Below, piece after piece: positions 1-10,575 of a stretch of 64,000 nucleotides of DNA. Under the pieces are notes generated by a model. That model made no database searches. It was given only the letters and a program-made list of their open reading frames with translations, and was not told the DNA's origin. This DNA is from Paracoccus sp. MBLB3053. Lineage in GTDB: Bacteria > Pseudomonadota > Alphaproteobacteria > Rhodobacterales > Rhodobacteraceae. The stretch lies in NCBI RefSeq assembly GCF_031822435.1, contig NZ_JAVQLW010000001.1, positions 1,931,501-1,995,500 of the forward strand, in the 5' to 3' direction. Position 1 is the first letter of the stretch. The number at the start of each line of letters is the position of its first letter. The position numbers and the translations under genes were made by a program.

Positions 1-1289
1 GCATGGGGGGCACCTGCGTGATCCGCGGCTGCGTGCCCAAGAAACTGATGATCTTTGCCTCGCAGGCCGAAGGAATCGTCGAGGAAACCCGTGGCTATGG
101 TTGGACGACGGCCGATGCGGGCGCATTCGACTGGACGATGTTTCGCAACAAGCTGGATGCCGAACTGACACGGCTTGAGGGCGCCTATACCGGCGGCCTT
201 GTCGCGGCGGATGTCGAAATCCACAAGCAGCGCGCCCGGCTGGTCGACGCCCATACGGTCGAACTGGCCGATGGCCAGCGCCTGAGCGCCAAGCACATCC
301 TGATCGCGGTCGGAGGCCGGCCACAGCGCCCGGGGATCGAAGGCGAGGAGCTCGGCCTGATTTCGGATGATCTTTTCCTGATGGAAAAGCTGCCCGGTCG
401 TGTTCTGGTGATCGGGGGCGGTTTCATCGCCTGCGAGTTCGCGACCATCCTGCAGGGCCTGGGCGCCGAAACCGTTCTCAGCTATCGCGGCAACGCGGTG
501 CTGCGCGGCTTTGACGAGGAAATGCGCCGCCACGCGACCGAGCAGTTGCGGGTCGTGGGCGTCGAGTTGAAGCTGGGCACCGTTCCAGCCAAGCTTGAAA
601 AGGACGGCGAAAGGACCCGTGTCATCTGGTCCGACGGCGCGCAGGAAAGCTACGATGCGGTGATGTTCGCGACCGGCCGGACCCCGAATACCGAGGGGCT
701 AGGGCTTACCGAACTGGGCGTCAAGCTGGGCGCGCGGGGCGAGGTCGTCGTGGATGAATGGTCGCAGACCTCGGTTCCTTCGATCTTTGCCGTGGGCGAT
801 GTGACCGATCGGGTCAACCTTACGCCCGTCGCCATCCGTGAAGGTCACAGCTTTGCCGACACGATCTTTGGCGCGAAGCCACGCAAGGTCGATCACGGCC
901 TGGTCGCCTCGGCGGTCTATGTGCGACCCCATGAGGTCGCGACCATCGGCCTGACCGAGGAAGAGGCCGCCGCCAAGGGACCGCATGAAGTCTATGTCGC
1001 GAGCTTCCGGCCGATGCGTTCGCTCTTTGCGGGATCGGATGCCCGTGTCATCATGAAGCTTCTGGTGGATGCCGGGACGAAGAAGGTCACCGGTTGCCAC
1101 ATCTTCGGGCCGGAAGCCGGCGAGATGATCCAGTTGGTTGCGATCCCGATGGGTATGGGGGCGACCAAGGCCGATTTCGACGCGGCCATCGCGGTGCATC
1201 CGACGCTGGCCGAGGAGATTGTGACGATGCGCAGGCCCACGCGTCATATCGGTGGGGCCCATCCTGACAAAACCGTTGGTTCGGCTTGA
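1..1289 (+). CDS. gor: glutathione-disulfide reductase, 5' end missing
   Basis: Class I flavoprotein disulfide reductase, reducing glutathione disulfide with NADPH in the cytoplasm. The visible 428 codons begin inside the gene, just before the redox-active motif GGTCVIRGCVPKK, whose two cysteines form the active disulfide. An NAD(P)-binding GGGFIACEFA stretch follows, then an ATGRTPNT segment and FAVGDVTD for FAD contact. The C-terminal HPTLAEE carries the catalytic His-Glu pair. The GTC-VIR-GC spacing favours glutathione reductase over lipoamide or mercuric reductase. The FAD-binding N-terminus (about 40 residues) lies outside the window, so the ATG at position 3 is internal and not the start. 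Confidence 0.93.
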   Translation, partial: MGGTCVIRGCVPKKLMIFASQAEGIVEETRGYGWTTADAGAFDWTMFRNKLDAELTRLEGAYTGGLVAADVEIHKQRARLVDAHTVELADGQRLSAKHILIAVGGRPQRPGIEGEELGLISDDLFLMEKLPGRVLVIGGGFIACEFATILQGLGAETVLSYRGNAVLRGFDEEMRRHATEQLRVVGVELKLGTVPAKLEKDGERTRVIWSDGAQESYDAVMFATGRTPNTEGLGLTELGVKLGARGEVVVDEWSQTSVPSIFAVGDVTDRVNLTPVAIREGHSFADTIFGAKPRKVDHGLVASAVYVRPHEVATIGLTEEEAAAKGPHEVYVASFRPMRSLFAGSDARVIMKLLVDAGTKKVTGCHIFGPEAGEMIQLVAIPMGMGATKADFDAAIAVHPTLAEEIVTMRRPTRHIGGAHPDKTVGSA

Positions 1290-1357
1290 TTTTTGGGCCT
1301 TCGGCCCCAGTTACAAGCTGAAATAGTCGCACGAATAGCATACGAGGCAAGAGAGGC

Positions 1358-2566
1358 ATGGCAGGACAAGGCCCTTGGGGCGGTGGAGGAGATGACGGCA
1401 AGGGTGGGAAGGAACCACCCCAAGGGGGCCAGCGCCCCTGGGGCAATGCCGGAGGCAACCAGGGCGGCAAGAAGGGGGAGGATCCACGAGGTCCGCGCCG
1501 CGGCGAACAGATTCCGGAAATCGAAGAGCTGATGCGCAAGGGACAAGACCGGCTGCGCGTCCTGATGGGCGGCAAGGGTGGCGGCCCGCGTGGCAGCGGC
1601 CCGCGCCGTTCGCAGGGTCCGCAGATGTCGCGCGGGTCCTGGGGCCTCGTTGCGCTTGGCGCGGTGGCGTTCTGGGCCTTCATGTCCTTCTATACCGTCA
1701 ACCCCGAAGAACGTTCGGTCGAGCTGTTGTTCGGTCGCCCCTTCGCGACGGCTGAAGAAGGTCTGAACTTTGCCCCCTGGCCTGTCGTGCGCGCCGAGGT
1801 GGTCTCGGTCTCCAGCGAACGCACCACCGAAATCGGCACGGGCCGCGCCGGTCCGATGGATAGCGGCCTGATGCTGACGCGCGACCAGAATATCGTGGAC
1901 ATGGCCTACCAGGTGGTCTGGAATATCTCGGACCCCGAGAAATACCTGTTCAACCTGGCCGATCCCGAGGACACGATCCGCGCCGTGGCGGAATCCGCCA
2001 TGCGCGACATCGTCGCCCGCTCGGAACTCGCTCCGATCTTGAACCGCGACCGCGGCACCATCGGCGAAGACCTGAAACTGGCTGTCCAGAATACGCTTGA
2101 CGCCTATGAGGCCGGGATCAACGTGGTCCGGGTCAACCTCGACCGTGCCGACCCTCCGCGCGAGGTGATCGACAGCTTCCGCGAAGTGCAGGCCGCGCAG
2201 CAGGAACGCGACCGCCTGGAAAAAGAGGCGGATGCCTATGCGAATCGCGTGCTGGCCAATGCCCGTGGTGAAGCTGCCGCGGTGATCGAACGCTCGGAAG
2301 CCTATCGGGCGGATGCCGTCAACACCGCCGAAGGTGAAGCGGCGCGCTTCAACTCGGTCTATGACGAATATGTCAAGGCGCCGGACGTGACCCGTCGCCG
2401 GATGTACCTCGAGACGATGGAGAAAGTCCTTGGCGGGGTGAACAAGGTCATCCTGGATGGCGAAACCGGGCAGGGCGTCGTGCCTTACCTGCCGCTCGAC
2501 CAGCTGCGCAGCGGCGCGTCGACAGCCACCGGGAAAACCGACACCACCAGCGGGGGGAACCAATAA
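1358..2566 (+). CDS. hflK: HflK, SPFH/prohibitin-family regulator of FtsH protease
   Basis: Inner-membrane SPFH protein that with HflC forms the cage around FtsH and modulates membrane-protein turnover. The 402-residue product has a Gly/Pro-rich cytoplasmic N-terminus (residues 1-85), one membrane segment near 88-108 (GLVALGAVAFWAFMSFY), an SPFH domain, and a charged coiled-coil region rich in Ala, Glu and Arg around 270-330. The start follows a purine-rich stretch (gaggcaagagaggc). The stop overlaps the hflC start by one base (TAATG), so the two are translationally coupled, the usual hflK-hflC arrangement. Confidence 0.95.
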   Translation: MAGQGPWGGGGDDGKGGKEPPQGGQRPWGNAGGNQGGKKGEDPRGPRRGEQIPEIEELMRKGQDRLRVLMGGKGGGPRGSGPRRSQGPQMSRGSWGLVALGAVAFWAFMSFYTVNPEERSVELLFGRPFATAEEGLNFAPWPVVRAEVVSVSSERTTEIGTGRAGPMDSGLMLTRDQNIVDMAYQVVWNISDPEKYLFNLADPEDTIRAVAESAMRDIVARSELAPILNRDRGTIGEDLKLAVQNTLDAYEAGINVVRVNLDRADPPREVIDSFREVQAAQQERDRLEKEADAYANRVLANARGEAAAVIERSEAYRADAVNTAEGEAARFNSVYDEYVKAPDVTRRRMYLETMEKVLGGVNKVILDGETGQGVVPYLPLDQLRSGASTATGKTDTTSGGNQ

Positions 2567-3642
2567 TGAGCCGCGCAATTTCCATTCTGGTTCTGCCCTT
2601 CGTCGCCGTCGTGGCGCTTCTGGTTTCGGCATCGGTCTATATCGTCGACGTGCGTGAAAAAGCCCTCGTCCTGCGCTTCGGTGAAGTTGTCGATGTGCGC
2701 GAAAATCCGGGTCTTGGCCTCAAGGTTCCCTTCATCGACCAGGTCGTGCGCTACGACGCGCGTATCCTGGGGATTCCGACTCCGCCGCTGGAGGTCACGC
2801 CGCTTGACGACCGCCGTCTTGTGGTTGACGCCTTCGCGCGTTGGCAGATCACCGATGTCGTGCAGTTCCGTCGTGCCACCGCCGCGGGCGGCATCCAGTT
2901 CGCCCAGCAGCGACTGGCCGACATCGTGACGAACGCCATCCGCCAGGTCATGGGCTCGGTGCCTTCGACCACCGTGCTTTCGGATGACCGGACGCCGCTG
3001 ATGAACCAGATCCGCGATCTGGCGCGCCAGAACGCCGAGGATCTGGGCGTGCGCGTGATCGACGTGCGCCTGACCCGCACCGACCTGCCCGAGCAGAACC
3101 TGACCGCGACCTATGCCAGGATGCGCGCCGAGCGCGAACGCGAGGCCGCCGACGAGATCGCCCGCGGTGGCGAGGCCGCGCAGCGCGTCCGTGCCGCCGC
3201 CGACCGGACCGTGGTCGAACTGACCTCGGAGGCCCGCAAGAAGGCCGAAATCGTTCGCGGTGAGGCCGATGCCCGCCGGAACGCGATCTACGCCGAGGCA
3301 TTCGGCAGGGACCCCGAGTTCTTCGCCTTCACCCGCTCGATGACGTCCTATGAACGGTCGCTGAGAGGTGAGAACAGCTCGATGGTAATCAAGCCGGAAG
3401 GCGAGTTCTTCGACTATCTGCGCAATGATGGATCGGAAAATGCCAACCCGGTCCCGGCCGCGCCTGCGCCGGCCCCGGTCGCAGAAACCGACGAAGAGGA
3501 AGAAACGCTCGCGCCCGACGTCACCAACCGTGAAGGCCAGCCGCTGGGCGAAAATGCCGGTGTCAAGCTGACGCCTCTTCCCGAGTCGCTGGCTCCGCCG
3601 CCGCAACAGGAAAGCATTGTCCCGCCTGTCCCGGCGAACTGA
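2566..3642 (+). CDS. hflC: HflC, SPFH/prohibitin-family partner of HflK
   Basis: Second subunit of the HflKC complex that controls FtsH. It has an N-terminal membrane anchor (residues 4-25, ILVLPFVAVVALLVSASVYI), an SPFH domain and an Ala/Glu/Arg-rich helical region around 185-240. At 358 residues it is longer than common HflC proteins because of a roughly 70-residue low-complexity tail rich in Pro, Ala and Glu (PVPAAPAPAPVAETDEEEE). The tail looks disordered and its role is unknown. The gene is followed by a strong intrinsic terminator. Confidence 0.95.
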   Translation: MSRAISILVLPFVAVVALLVSASVYIVDVREKALVLRFGEVVDVRENPGLGLKVPFIDQVVRYDARILGIPTPPLEVTPLDDRRLVVDAFARWQITDVVQFRRATAAGGIQFAQQRLADIVTNAIRQVMGSVPSTTVLSDDRTPLMNQIRDLARQNAEDLGVRVIDVRLTRTDLPEQNLTATYARMRAEREREAADEIARGGEAAQRVRAAADRTVVELTSEARKKAEIVRGEADARRNAIYAEAFGRDPEFFAFTRSMTSYERSLRGENSSMVIKPEGEFFDYLRNDGSENANPVPAAPAPAPVAETDEEEETLAPDVTNREGQPLGENAGVKLTPLPESLAPPPQQESIVPPVPAN

Positions 3643-3666
3643 GCCAGGCCGCAGCATGCAGGGAAG

Positions 3667-3693
3667 GGGGCAAAGCATCGCTTTGCCCCTTTT
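3667..3693 (+). terminator. intrinsic terminator of hflKC
   Basis: A perfect 10-bp stem GGGGCAAAGC / GCTTTGCCCC with a 3-nt loop is followed by TTTTC, 25 bases after the hflC stop. It separates hflKC from the convergent transglutaminase operon. Confidence 0.9.
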
Positions 3694-3710
3694 CAAATTT
3701 CGAAACGAGT

Positions 3711-4700
3711 TCAGACCGTTTCGGACAGGGGATTCTTCCCCGATCCTGAGCTGTGACGTGATCGGGGTCTGACCTGCAGGCCAAGCAGAGTCCAAGGCGG
3801 CTGAACTGGCTGGGTCTGCAGCGGCGCTTCCTCGATATCGACGCTATGCGTGCCGATCTGCGCGCCATCAAGGCGCATCATTCCCGACACCGGGGCCACA
3901 TCGTCATAATCCCGCCCGAAGCCGATATCGACGTGATCTCCCAGCGCATAGCATGCGTTGGTCGGGTCATAGTCGATCCAGCCCGCATCCGTGCCGCACC
4001 AGGCGCGAACCCAGGCATGGCTGGCATCGGCGCCGACCAACCTTGGCTGTCCGGGTGGGGGCAGGGTGCGCAGATAGCCCCCGACATATGCGGCCGGTAT
4101 GCCGAGGCTGCGCAAAGCCCCGACCATGATCTGGGCAAAGTCCTGACAGACGCCTCGCTTCTGGCGGAAGGCTTCGGCCGGGGGCGTGTTCACGTCGGTC
4201 GCCTTTGAATCGAAGGTCATCTTGCCATGAAGGGCAAGCCCGAGCTGCTCGAGCGCTTCTCGCGCCGTCGCCGCGGATCGGGTCATCTGCCGGGCGAAGC
4301 TGGCGATTTCGAGATCAGGAGAAATGCGCTGGGTCGAGGCCAGGAAATGGTGTGGCGATCTGGGGCCGAGGCCGCGATGACCGGCAATCTCGCCGCCCAG
4401 CCGTTCGAGGGGTGCTGAAATGTCCAGACCGATTTCATGTGCGATGCGCTGCACATCCGCTTCGAGCACCAGCTCAAGTTCGGTCATACCCGCAGGCATG
4501 ACGAGTTCGATCACCCGCGTCCCGAAGAAATCGACGAATTCATCGGTTTCCGTCGGATCGGGATCGACTTGCAGGGATGCGTTAAGGACGTTTTGCGTGC
4601 CTGCGACGGTGGCGGGCAGGATGCGGAAAAGCTGTCGGCCCGAGCCAGCGGGGCGTTCGAACGTGTATTGGAACGCGATCTGCATCCGATAGATCGTCAT
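3711..4700 (-). CDS. transglutaminase-like cysteine peptidase-fold protein
   Basis: A 329-residue protein with the bacterial transglutaminase N-terminal beta region (residues 1-85) and a transglutaminase-like core. The catalytic triad is visible: Cys185 in RGVCQDF, His228 in ASHAWV and Asp245 in DPTNA. Members are thought to act as peptidases or acyltransferases rather than true protein cross-linkers; the substrate is unknown. It is the last gene of a three-gene minus-strand operon, and its ATG overlaps the stop of the ATP-grasp/alpha-E gene (ATGA). No signal peptide is seen, so it is probably cytoplasmic. Confidence 0.88.
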   Translation of the reverse strand: MTIYRMQIAFQYTFERPAGSGRQLFRILPATVAGTQNVLNASLQVDPDPTETDEFVDFFGTRVIELVMPAGMTELELVLEADVQRIAHEIGLDISAPLERLGGEIAGHRGLGPRSPHHFLASTQRISPDLEIASFARQMTRSAATAREALEQLGLALHGKMTFDSKATDVNTPPAEAFRQKRGVCQDFAQIMVGALRSLGIPAAYVGGYLRTLPPPGQPRLVGADASHAWVRAWCGTDAGWIDYDPTNACYALGDHVDIGFGRDYDDVAPVSGMMRLDGAQIGTHSVDIEEAPLQTQPVQPPWTLLGLQVRPRSRHSSGSGKNPLSETV

Positions 4701-7108
4701 CGCAGATATGCCTCGGTCAGATTGTCGGAAATCGCGGCGATCTGGGTGGCCAGGTCCAGCAGCGCGGTGCGGGACAAGGTTTCGGGTGTTTCGGTGGCGA
4801 CCTTGGTCTGGCAGCGCAGGATGGCGCGGGCCAGCAAGGAATATTCACCATGAGTGACGCTGCCGGGCAGTTCTGCCATCTGCACCATCATCTCGTCGAT
4901 CTGGTTGCGGACGGAACGCGGGTTCATCGGATCGAGCACCAGAAGGTCGATCACCGTTTCGCGCGATGTCGAAACGGCATAGCGCTGGCGATGGGTCATG
5001 ACGCTGTCGCCCAGTTCCACGCAAAGGTCGAGTGCCCCTTGCGGCGCGTCCGGCTCGGCCAGGGCTGCAACCATCCCGGCCGTGCCGAGCGCCCGTTCCA
5101 GGAGCCGCCCCAGTGCCAGGAAGCGCCAGCCGTAAAAGCGATACATGTTCTCGTGAACCAGCCCGGAAAAGCCCGCGAGCTTGCGCAGGATGGCCGACAG
5201 GGCGCGGGCCGCATCATCGCCCGATGAGACCCGCCCGGCCATCTGCCTTGCCGTCTTCTCGAGATCCGAAAGCGCCGACCAGCCATCGGTCGAGAATCGG
5301 TCGCGAACCTGCCCTGCGCTGCTCGACGCCGCCGAAAGCGTGTCGATCAGTTCCGAGGGGATAGGCGCGCCGCCCTTGATCCCGTAGGTCTTCAAGAGCC
5401 GGTCAAGCGCATGCTGAATGGGTTCCGCGCCGCGGCCGCTTTCCGCTTCGCGGATATGGCGCGCGCGCAGGATGCGGACCATTTGCTCGGTGCGTTCGAC
5501 ATAGCGTCCCATCCAGAACAGGTTATCCGCCGCACGCGACGGCAGGGTGCTTGGCGCGCTTCGCCGATAGGGGCCCTTCTGCGTCGGAACCATGGTGACT
5601 GCCGGGACCTCGTTGTTGCTCACGATCCAGACATCGGCCGCGGCCCCCCCGCGCTGCATCGCAAGGGCAGTGGCCTCTTCGCTGTTTCCGATCCGCGCAA
5701 AGCCGCCGGGCATCACCTCCCAGCCCTCGGCGGTCCGGGCAAGGAAGACGCGCAGGCTGAAGGGACGGGGCACGATCCTGCCGTCGATCAGGGCAGGGGT
5801 GGTCGAGAGCCCGACGGTTTCCTGCGCGACAAGCTCCGGCCCCTCCTGCGCGAGACGTTGCCGCAACTCGTCCGATGTCAGGCCGGACGCCAGCACCGGA
5901 GCGGTTTCGCTGTCAAAGGGCAGTCCGGTGCCAAGCGCGGGGCTCAGCGCGATGTTGCGGGGATTGGCCAAGACTTCGTCACGCTCGGCGCTGCCGCCCA
6001 GCCACCAGGTGGCGATATTGGGCATGGCCAGCGGCTTGCCTGTCATCAGGCCCGAAAGCTTGGGCAGAAAGGCCATCATCGCGCGCGCTTCGAGCACCCC
6101 CGACCCCAGCGAATTGAGCATGCTCAGCCCGCCTTTGCGCAGGGCCGAAACAAGACCGGGCGTCCCGATGCGCGAAGCCGGGTTGAGTTCGAGCGGGTCG
6201 GTATATTCGCCATCCATGCGTCGCCAAAGCAGGTCAACCGGCCGCAATCCCGACACGGTGCGCACCATCAGGTGCCCGTTCTCGACCACCAGGTCGTCGC
6301 CCTGCACAAGCATGAAGCCAAGATAGCGCGCAATCCAGGCCTGCTCGAAATAGGTTTCGTTCAGCGGGCCGGGGGTCAGAATCGCGATCAGGGCATCATT
6401 GTCTGCCCGGACCTGCAAGAGATGATCGCGGAAATCGCGGAAGAAGCCTGCCAGTCGATGGACGTTCTGGACAGCGAAAAGATCGGCAAAGGCGCGCGAG
6501 GTAGCGACGCGGTTTTCCAGCGCATATCCCGCACCCGAAGGTGCCTGGGTCCGGTCCGACAGGACCCACCATAGGCCCTGGGGGCCCCGACCGATCTCGA
6601 ATGCGATGAAATTCAGATAGCGCCCGGTGCGCGGCTTGATCCCGACCATCGGCCGCAGCCATTGCGGGTTCGAGGCGACCAGCGATGGCGGAAGATGTCC
6701 GGCGGCGACAAGTTGGTTCGGCCCGTAGAGATCGGCCATGACGGCCTCAAGCAGCTCGGCGCGCTGGATCAGGGCGGCGCTGACTTCTTCCCAGTCCCGT
6801 TCACTGATCAGGACGGGAATATGGCTGAGTGGCCAGGGACGGGCCGTCGAGTTTCCCCCGCCATATTGGCGATAGAAGACACCTGAATCGCGAAGATACT
6901 GGTTCGCCCGCGCCAGCGAGCGCGCCAGAAGGTCGGGCGGCAGGCGTTCGATGTGGTCCAAAAGCGGTTTCCACAGGGGCCGGATCTTCCCGAGCGCATC
7001 CACCATTTCGTCGGGGACGCCGGGCAAGGGCGCATAATCGGCGATGCCCAGCCCGCCACGGCGTGGCTGGGCCGCGGATTTGCTGTCGCTGCCAGACGCG
7101 GTTTCCAT
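4697..7108 (-). CDS. circularly permuted ATP-grasp / alpha-E fusion protein
   Basis: An 803-residue fusion. The first part (to about residue 480) matches circularly permuted type 2 ATP-grasp proteins (DUF404/407), including DPLELNPASRIGTPGL and IVPRPFSLRVFLARTAEGW. The rest, from about 505 (PSRAADNLFWMGRYVERTEQ), is an alpha-E domain (DUF403), which is all-helical. In many genomes these are two genes; here they are one polypeptide. The ATP-grasp part suggests ATP-dependent carboxylate-amine ligation. Its place between two transglutaminase-like genes fits the predicted peptide-ligase/transglutaminase systems. The gap to the upstream gene is 8 bases. Confidence 0.9.
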   Translation of the reverse strand: METASGSDSKSAAQPRRGGLGIADYAPLPGVPDEMVDALGKIRPLWKPLLDHIERLPPDLLARSLARANQYLRDSGVFYRQYGGGNSTARPWPLSHIPVLISERDWEEVSAALIQRAELLEAVMADLYGPNQLVAAGHLPPSLVASNPQWLRPMVGIKPRTGRYLNFIAFEIGRGPQGLWWVLSDRTQAPSGAGYALENRVATSRAFADLFAVQNVHRLAGFFRDFRDHLLQVRADNDALIAILTPGPLNETYFEQAWIARYLGFMLVQGDDLVVENGHLMVRTVSGLRPVDLLWRRMDGEYTDPLELNPASRIGTPGLVSALRKGGLSMLNSLGSGVLEARAMMAFLPKLSGLMTGKPLAMPNIATWWLGGSAERDEVLANPRNIALSPALGTGLPFDSETAPVLASGLTSDELRQRLAQEGPELVAQETVGLSTTPALIDGRIVPRPFSLRVFLARTAEGWEVMPGGFARIGNSEEATALAMQRGGAAADVWIVSNNEVPAVTMVPTQKGPYRRSAPSTLPSRAADNLFWMGRYVERTEQMVRILRARHIREAESGRGAEPIQHALDRLLKTYGIKGGAPIPSELIDTLSAASSSAGQVRDRFSTDGWSALSDLEKTARQMAGRVSSGDDAARALSAILRKLAGFSGLVHENMYRFYGWRFLALGRLLERALGTAGMVAALAEPDAPQGALDLCVELGDSVMTHRQRYAVSTSRETVIDLLVLDPMNPRSVRNQIDEMMVQMAELPGSVTHGEYSLLARAILRCQTKVATETPETLSRTALLDLATQIAAISDNLTEAYLR

Positions 7109-7116
7109 GGACCAGA

Positions 7117-10100
7117 CTAGAGGCCCACGGGTCTGCGCAGGTCAAGCGTCATGGGGAATTCGGTGGAAATTCGCTCGGACTGTGGCCGATATCCCAAGCC
7201 TGGGCTGTGACCATTCGGCTGGAAACGTGCCAGCCTGCGGGCCTCTGCCTCGTTGCCATTGACGGGGAAGGTATCATAGCTGCGCCCGCCCGGATGTGCG
7301 ACATGATAGGTGCAGCCGCCCAGTGACCGGCCCGACCAGTTGTCCCAGATATCGAAGGTCAGGGGCGCATCGACGCGCAGGACCGGATGGATCGCCGAGG
7401 CGGGTTGCCATGCCTTGAAGCGCACAGCGGCGACCGCCTCGCCGCCGCCAACATCCTGCAAGGGAACGCGGCGGCCATTGCACAACACCTGGTAGCGCGA
7501 AGGGTCAGCCGTGCGCAGCTTGACCTGAAGCCGTTCGGTCGAGCTGTCGGTATAGCGCACCGTGCCGCCGATCGCGCCGGTCTCGCCCAAGACGTGCCAC
7601 GGTTCCAGCGCCTGTCGCAATTCCAGATGCGCGCCCTCATATTCCACCTCTCCGCAGAACGGGAAGCGGAACTCGCGGCTCGCCTCGAACCAGTCCTCGC
7701 GGAAATCGAAACCGTGCTGGCGCAGATCTGCCAGCACGTCGCGGAAATCCTGCCACAGGTAATGGGGCAACATGAAGCGATCGTGCAGCATCGTGCCCCA
7801 ACGGCTAAGCTCTCCTTTGGCCGGGCTTTGCCAGAAACGCGCGATCAGGGCGCGGATCAGCAATTGCTGGGCAAGGCTCATGCGGGCATCGGGCGGCATC
7901 TCGAAGCCCCGGAACTCGATCAGGCCTAGCCGCCCGGTCGGGCCGTCGGGGGAATAGAGCTTGTCGATGCAGATCTCGGCGCGATGGGTATTGCCGGTCA
8001 CGTCGGTCAGCATGTTGCGCAAGAGGCGGTCCACCAGCCAGGGCTGGGGCGGCATGCCTTCGCCGGGCGCGGGGATCTGCGAAAGCGCGATCTCCATCTC
8101 GTAAAGCGCGTCGTGGCGCGCCTCGTCGATGCGCGGCGCCTGAGATGTCGGGCCGATGAAGAGGCCCGAGAACAGGTAGCTGAGCGAGGGATGCCGGTTC
8201 CAGTGCAGGATCAGGCTCGCCAGCAGGTCGGGGCGGCGCAGGAAGGGGCTGTCCATCGTGGTCTGGCCGCCGACGACGACATGGTTGCCGCCGCCGGTGC
8301 CGGTATGCTTGCCGTCGATCATGAACTTGTCCGCGCCGAGGCGGGACTGGCGGGCCTCGTCATAGACGGCCGAGGTGATGTCCACGCAATCCTGCCAGTT
8401 CTGCGCGGGGTGGATGTTCACCTCGATGACGCCGGGATCGGGGGCAACGCGGATCACGTTCAGGCGGGGGTCCTGAGGCGGCGCGTAACCTTCGATATGG
8501 ATCTTGAGACCAAGGCGCAGCGCGGCGGATTCCGCGGCATGGAGAAGGTCAAGATAATCCTCCAGCATCGTGACCGGGGGCATGAACACGCAAAGCCTGC
8601 CGTTTCTCGGCTCGACGGTCAGGGCGGTTCTGACGAAACCTTCGATCTCGGTCGTGTCTTGCTGCTGGATCGGTTGCTGGGGCGACGCCTGCACGAAGCT
8701 TGCCATCGGCTGCGACTTGCGCGCCGGATCGATCTGTCCGGGTGGTTCCAGGTCCGGCCGATCGATGGTCGGGTCCATCGGGTTGGTATAGGGATATTGC
8801 GCGGCCGTCAGATGGGGCAGGCTGTTCAGCGGCAGGCGATAGCCAGCCGCGCTGTCGCCCGGGACCAGGAACATCCGGCCGCGACGCAACCGCCAGGGTT
8901 CCGAATGCCATTTCCTCCGACCAGCACGCGACTGCCAGGGCTGGACCGGAAGGACGAACCCCACCGGGGCCGTCAGCCCCCGATTGAACACGGTTGCGAT
9001 CCTGTGGCGTTCCTCGGGGTCCTTGAGCTTCGAATTTTCGGGCGTGACGTTCTCGGGCAGGTTGGCTTCCTTGACCAGCCATTCGGCGGGGTCCTCATAG
9101 GCAGGAACGATATTGTCCTGCGGCACGTCCAGCTCGACCGCAATTTCGCGCAGCAATTCCTGCGACTGCAGCGTGGTGGCCTGCTGGTCCACCCCTTCGG
9201 TCGCGATCAGATCGGGGTTCTGCCAAAGCGGCGCGCCGTCGCGGCGCCAGTAAAGCGAGAACGTCCAGCGCGGCAGGCTTTCGCCCGGATACCATTTGCC
9301 CTGGCCGTAATGCAGGAATCCGCCGGGAGCGAAGCGTGTCTTCAGGCGCCGGATCAGCGTATCGGCCAGCGCGCGCTTTTGTGGCCCGACCGCATCCGTG
9401 TTCCATTCGCCGCTTTCGAAATCGTCGATCGAAACGAAGGTCGGCTCGCCCCCCATTGTCAGGCGGACATCGCCTGCGTTCAGCGCGTCGTCCACCTTGC
9501 GGCCAAGTGCGTTCAGATCTTCCCACGCCTCATCCGAGAAGGGCTTGGTGATGCGCGGATGCTCGGCCACCCGGCGGATCTGCATGTCGAAATCGAACTC
9601 GGTCTTGGCCTGACCGAAATATCCGCCGCTGATCGGCGCGGCATTGCTGTAATGCGGGGTCGCGGCCAGCGGGATATGGCTTTCGCCGGTAAGAAGCCCC
9701 GAGGTCGGGTCAAGGCCAATCCAGCCCGCGCCGGGAATATAGACCTCGGCCCAGGCATGGAGGTCGGTGAAGTCCTTGTCGGTTCCGGACGGACCGTCCA
9801 GGGCTTCAAGATCGGGCTTGAGCTGGATCAGATAGCCCGAGACGAACCTTGCGGCGAATCCGAGATTGCGCAGCACCTGCACCAAAAGCCAGCTCGAGTC
9901 GCGGCAGGAGCCGCTGGCCAGTGCCAGCGTTTCCTCGGGCGTCTGGACGCCGGGCTCCAGCCGGATCGTGTAATTGACCAGTTCCGAGATCCGCGAATTC
10001 AGCCAGACGATGAAATCCGTCGTGCGCCGCCTGTCGCGGGGGATGCTGTCCAGAAGCTTCTGCAGTTTCGGCCCGGCGGGTTCGGGCTTGCGATAGATGA

Positions 10101-10443
10101 CCAACTCGTCAATCAGATCTTCTGGATAGTCGAAAGGCCATTCTTCGGCGCTTTCCTCGGTGAAGAAGTCGAACGGGTTGTAGACGGTCATGTCGGCAAC
10201 CAGATCAACCTCGATCTTCAGCTCGCGCACCGGCTCGGGGAAGACGAAACGCGCAAGCCAGTTGCCGAAGGGATCAAGCTGGTGGTTGACGAAATGCCCG
10301 CCCGGACTGACTTTCAGCGCATGCGAGATCACCCGGGTCCGGCTGTAGGGCGCTGGGCGAAGCCGGATGATCTGGGGGCCGAGAATGACGGGAGTGTCGT
10401 ATTTGTAGTGGGTCAGGTGATAGATGCTGGCCTTGATCGACAT
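7117..10443 (-). CDS. transglutaminase-DUF2126 fusion protein
   Basis: A 1108-residue protein, first in the operon. Residues 1-95 form the transglutaminase N-terminal region. The transglutaminase-like core follows, with Cys180 (SGSCRDSSW), His229 (DLHAWAE) and Asp245 (LDPTSG). From about residue 310 it continues as the long DUF2126 region, including [29 protein letters not shown] and [22 protein letters not shown]2126 has no proven reaction; its Gly- and acid-rich motifs are compatible with ligase chemistry, which is inference. The family normally sits with CP-ATP-grasp and alpha-E genes, as here. Confidence 0.9.
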   Translation of the reverse strand: MSIKASIYHLTHYKYDTPVILGPQIIRLRPAPYSRTRVISHALKVSPGGHFVNHQLDPFGNWLARFVFPEPVRELKIEVDLVADMTVYNPFDFFTEESAEEWPFDYPEDLIDELVIYRKPEPAGPKLQKLLDSIPRDRRRTTDFIVWLNSRISELVNYTIRLEPGVQTPEETLALASGSCRDSSWLLVQVLRNLGFAARFVSGYLIQLKPDLEALDGPSGTDKDFTDLHAWAEVYIPGAGWIGLDPTSGLLTGESHIPLAATPHYSNAAPISGGYFGQAKTEFDFDMQIRRVAEHPRITKPFSDEAWEDLNALGRKVDDALNAGDVRLTMGGEPTFVSIDDFESGEWNTDAVGPQKRALADTLIRRLKTRFAPGGFLHYGQGKWYPGESLPRWTFSLYWRRDGAPLWQNPDLIATEGVDQQATTLQSQELLREIAVELDVPQDNIVPAYEDPAEWLVKEANLPENVTPENSKLKDPEERHRIATVFNRGLTAPVGFVLPVQPWQSRAGRRKWHSEPWRLRRGRMFLVPGDSAAGYRLPLNSLPHLTAAQYPYTNPMDPTIDRPDLEPPGQIDPARKSQPMASFVQASPQQPIQQQDTTEIEGFVRTALTVEPRNGRLCVFMPPVTMLEDYLDLLHAAESAALRLGLKIHIEGYAPPQDPRLNVIRVAPDPGVIEVNIHPAQNWQDCVDITSAVYDEARQSRLGADKFMIDGKHTGTGGGNHVVVGGQTTMDSPFLRRPDLLASLILHWNRHPSLSYLFSGLFIGPTSQAPRIDEARHDALYEMEIALSQIPAPGEGMPPQPWLVDRLLRNMLTDVTGNTHRAEICIDKLYSPDGPTGRLGLIEFRGFEMPPDARMSLAQQLLIRALIARFWQSPAKGELSRWGTMLHDRFMLPHYLWQDFRDVLADLRQHGFDFREDWFEASREFRFPFCGEVEYEGAHLELRQALEPWHVLGETGAIGGTVRYTDSSTERLQVKLRTADPSRYQVLCNGRRVPLQDVGGGEAVAAVRFKAWQPASAIHPVLRVDAPLTFDIWDNWSGRSLGGCTYHVAHPGGRSYDTFPVNGNEAEARRLARFQPNGHSPGLGYRPQSERISTEFPMTLDLRRPVGL

Positions 10444-10575
10444 GGTCCGTCCATTTCCTGTTGTCTCAGGAATTGCTAGCAGCCGGTCGCCTGCCTTGAA
10501 AACGACTGCTGGCCATGTCGGCCAATTGCGTCGAGGATTGTGACCAAAAAGCAGGCAGGTGCTGCCAGTCGGGAC

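Noticed and set aside
1290..1325. Short GGGCC-TTC-GGCCC hairpin after gor.
   Set aside because: A five-base stem without a T-run after it is too weak to call a terminator.
7984..10479. Plus-strand open frame of about 830 codons over the transglutaminase-DUF2126 gene.
   Set aside because: Antisense shadow; the minus-strand gene has clear catalytic motifs and operon context.
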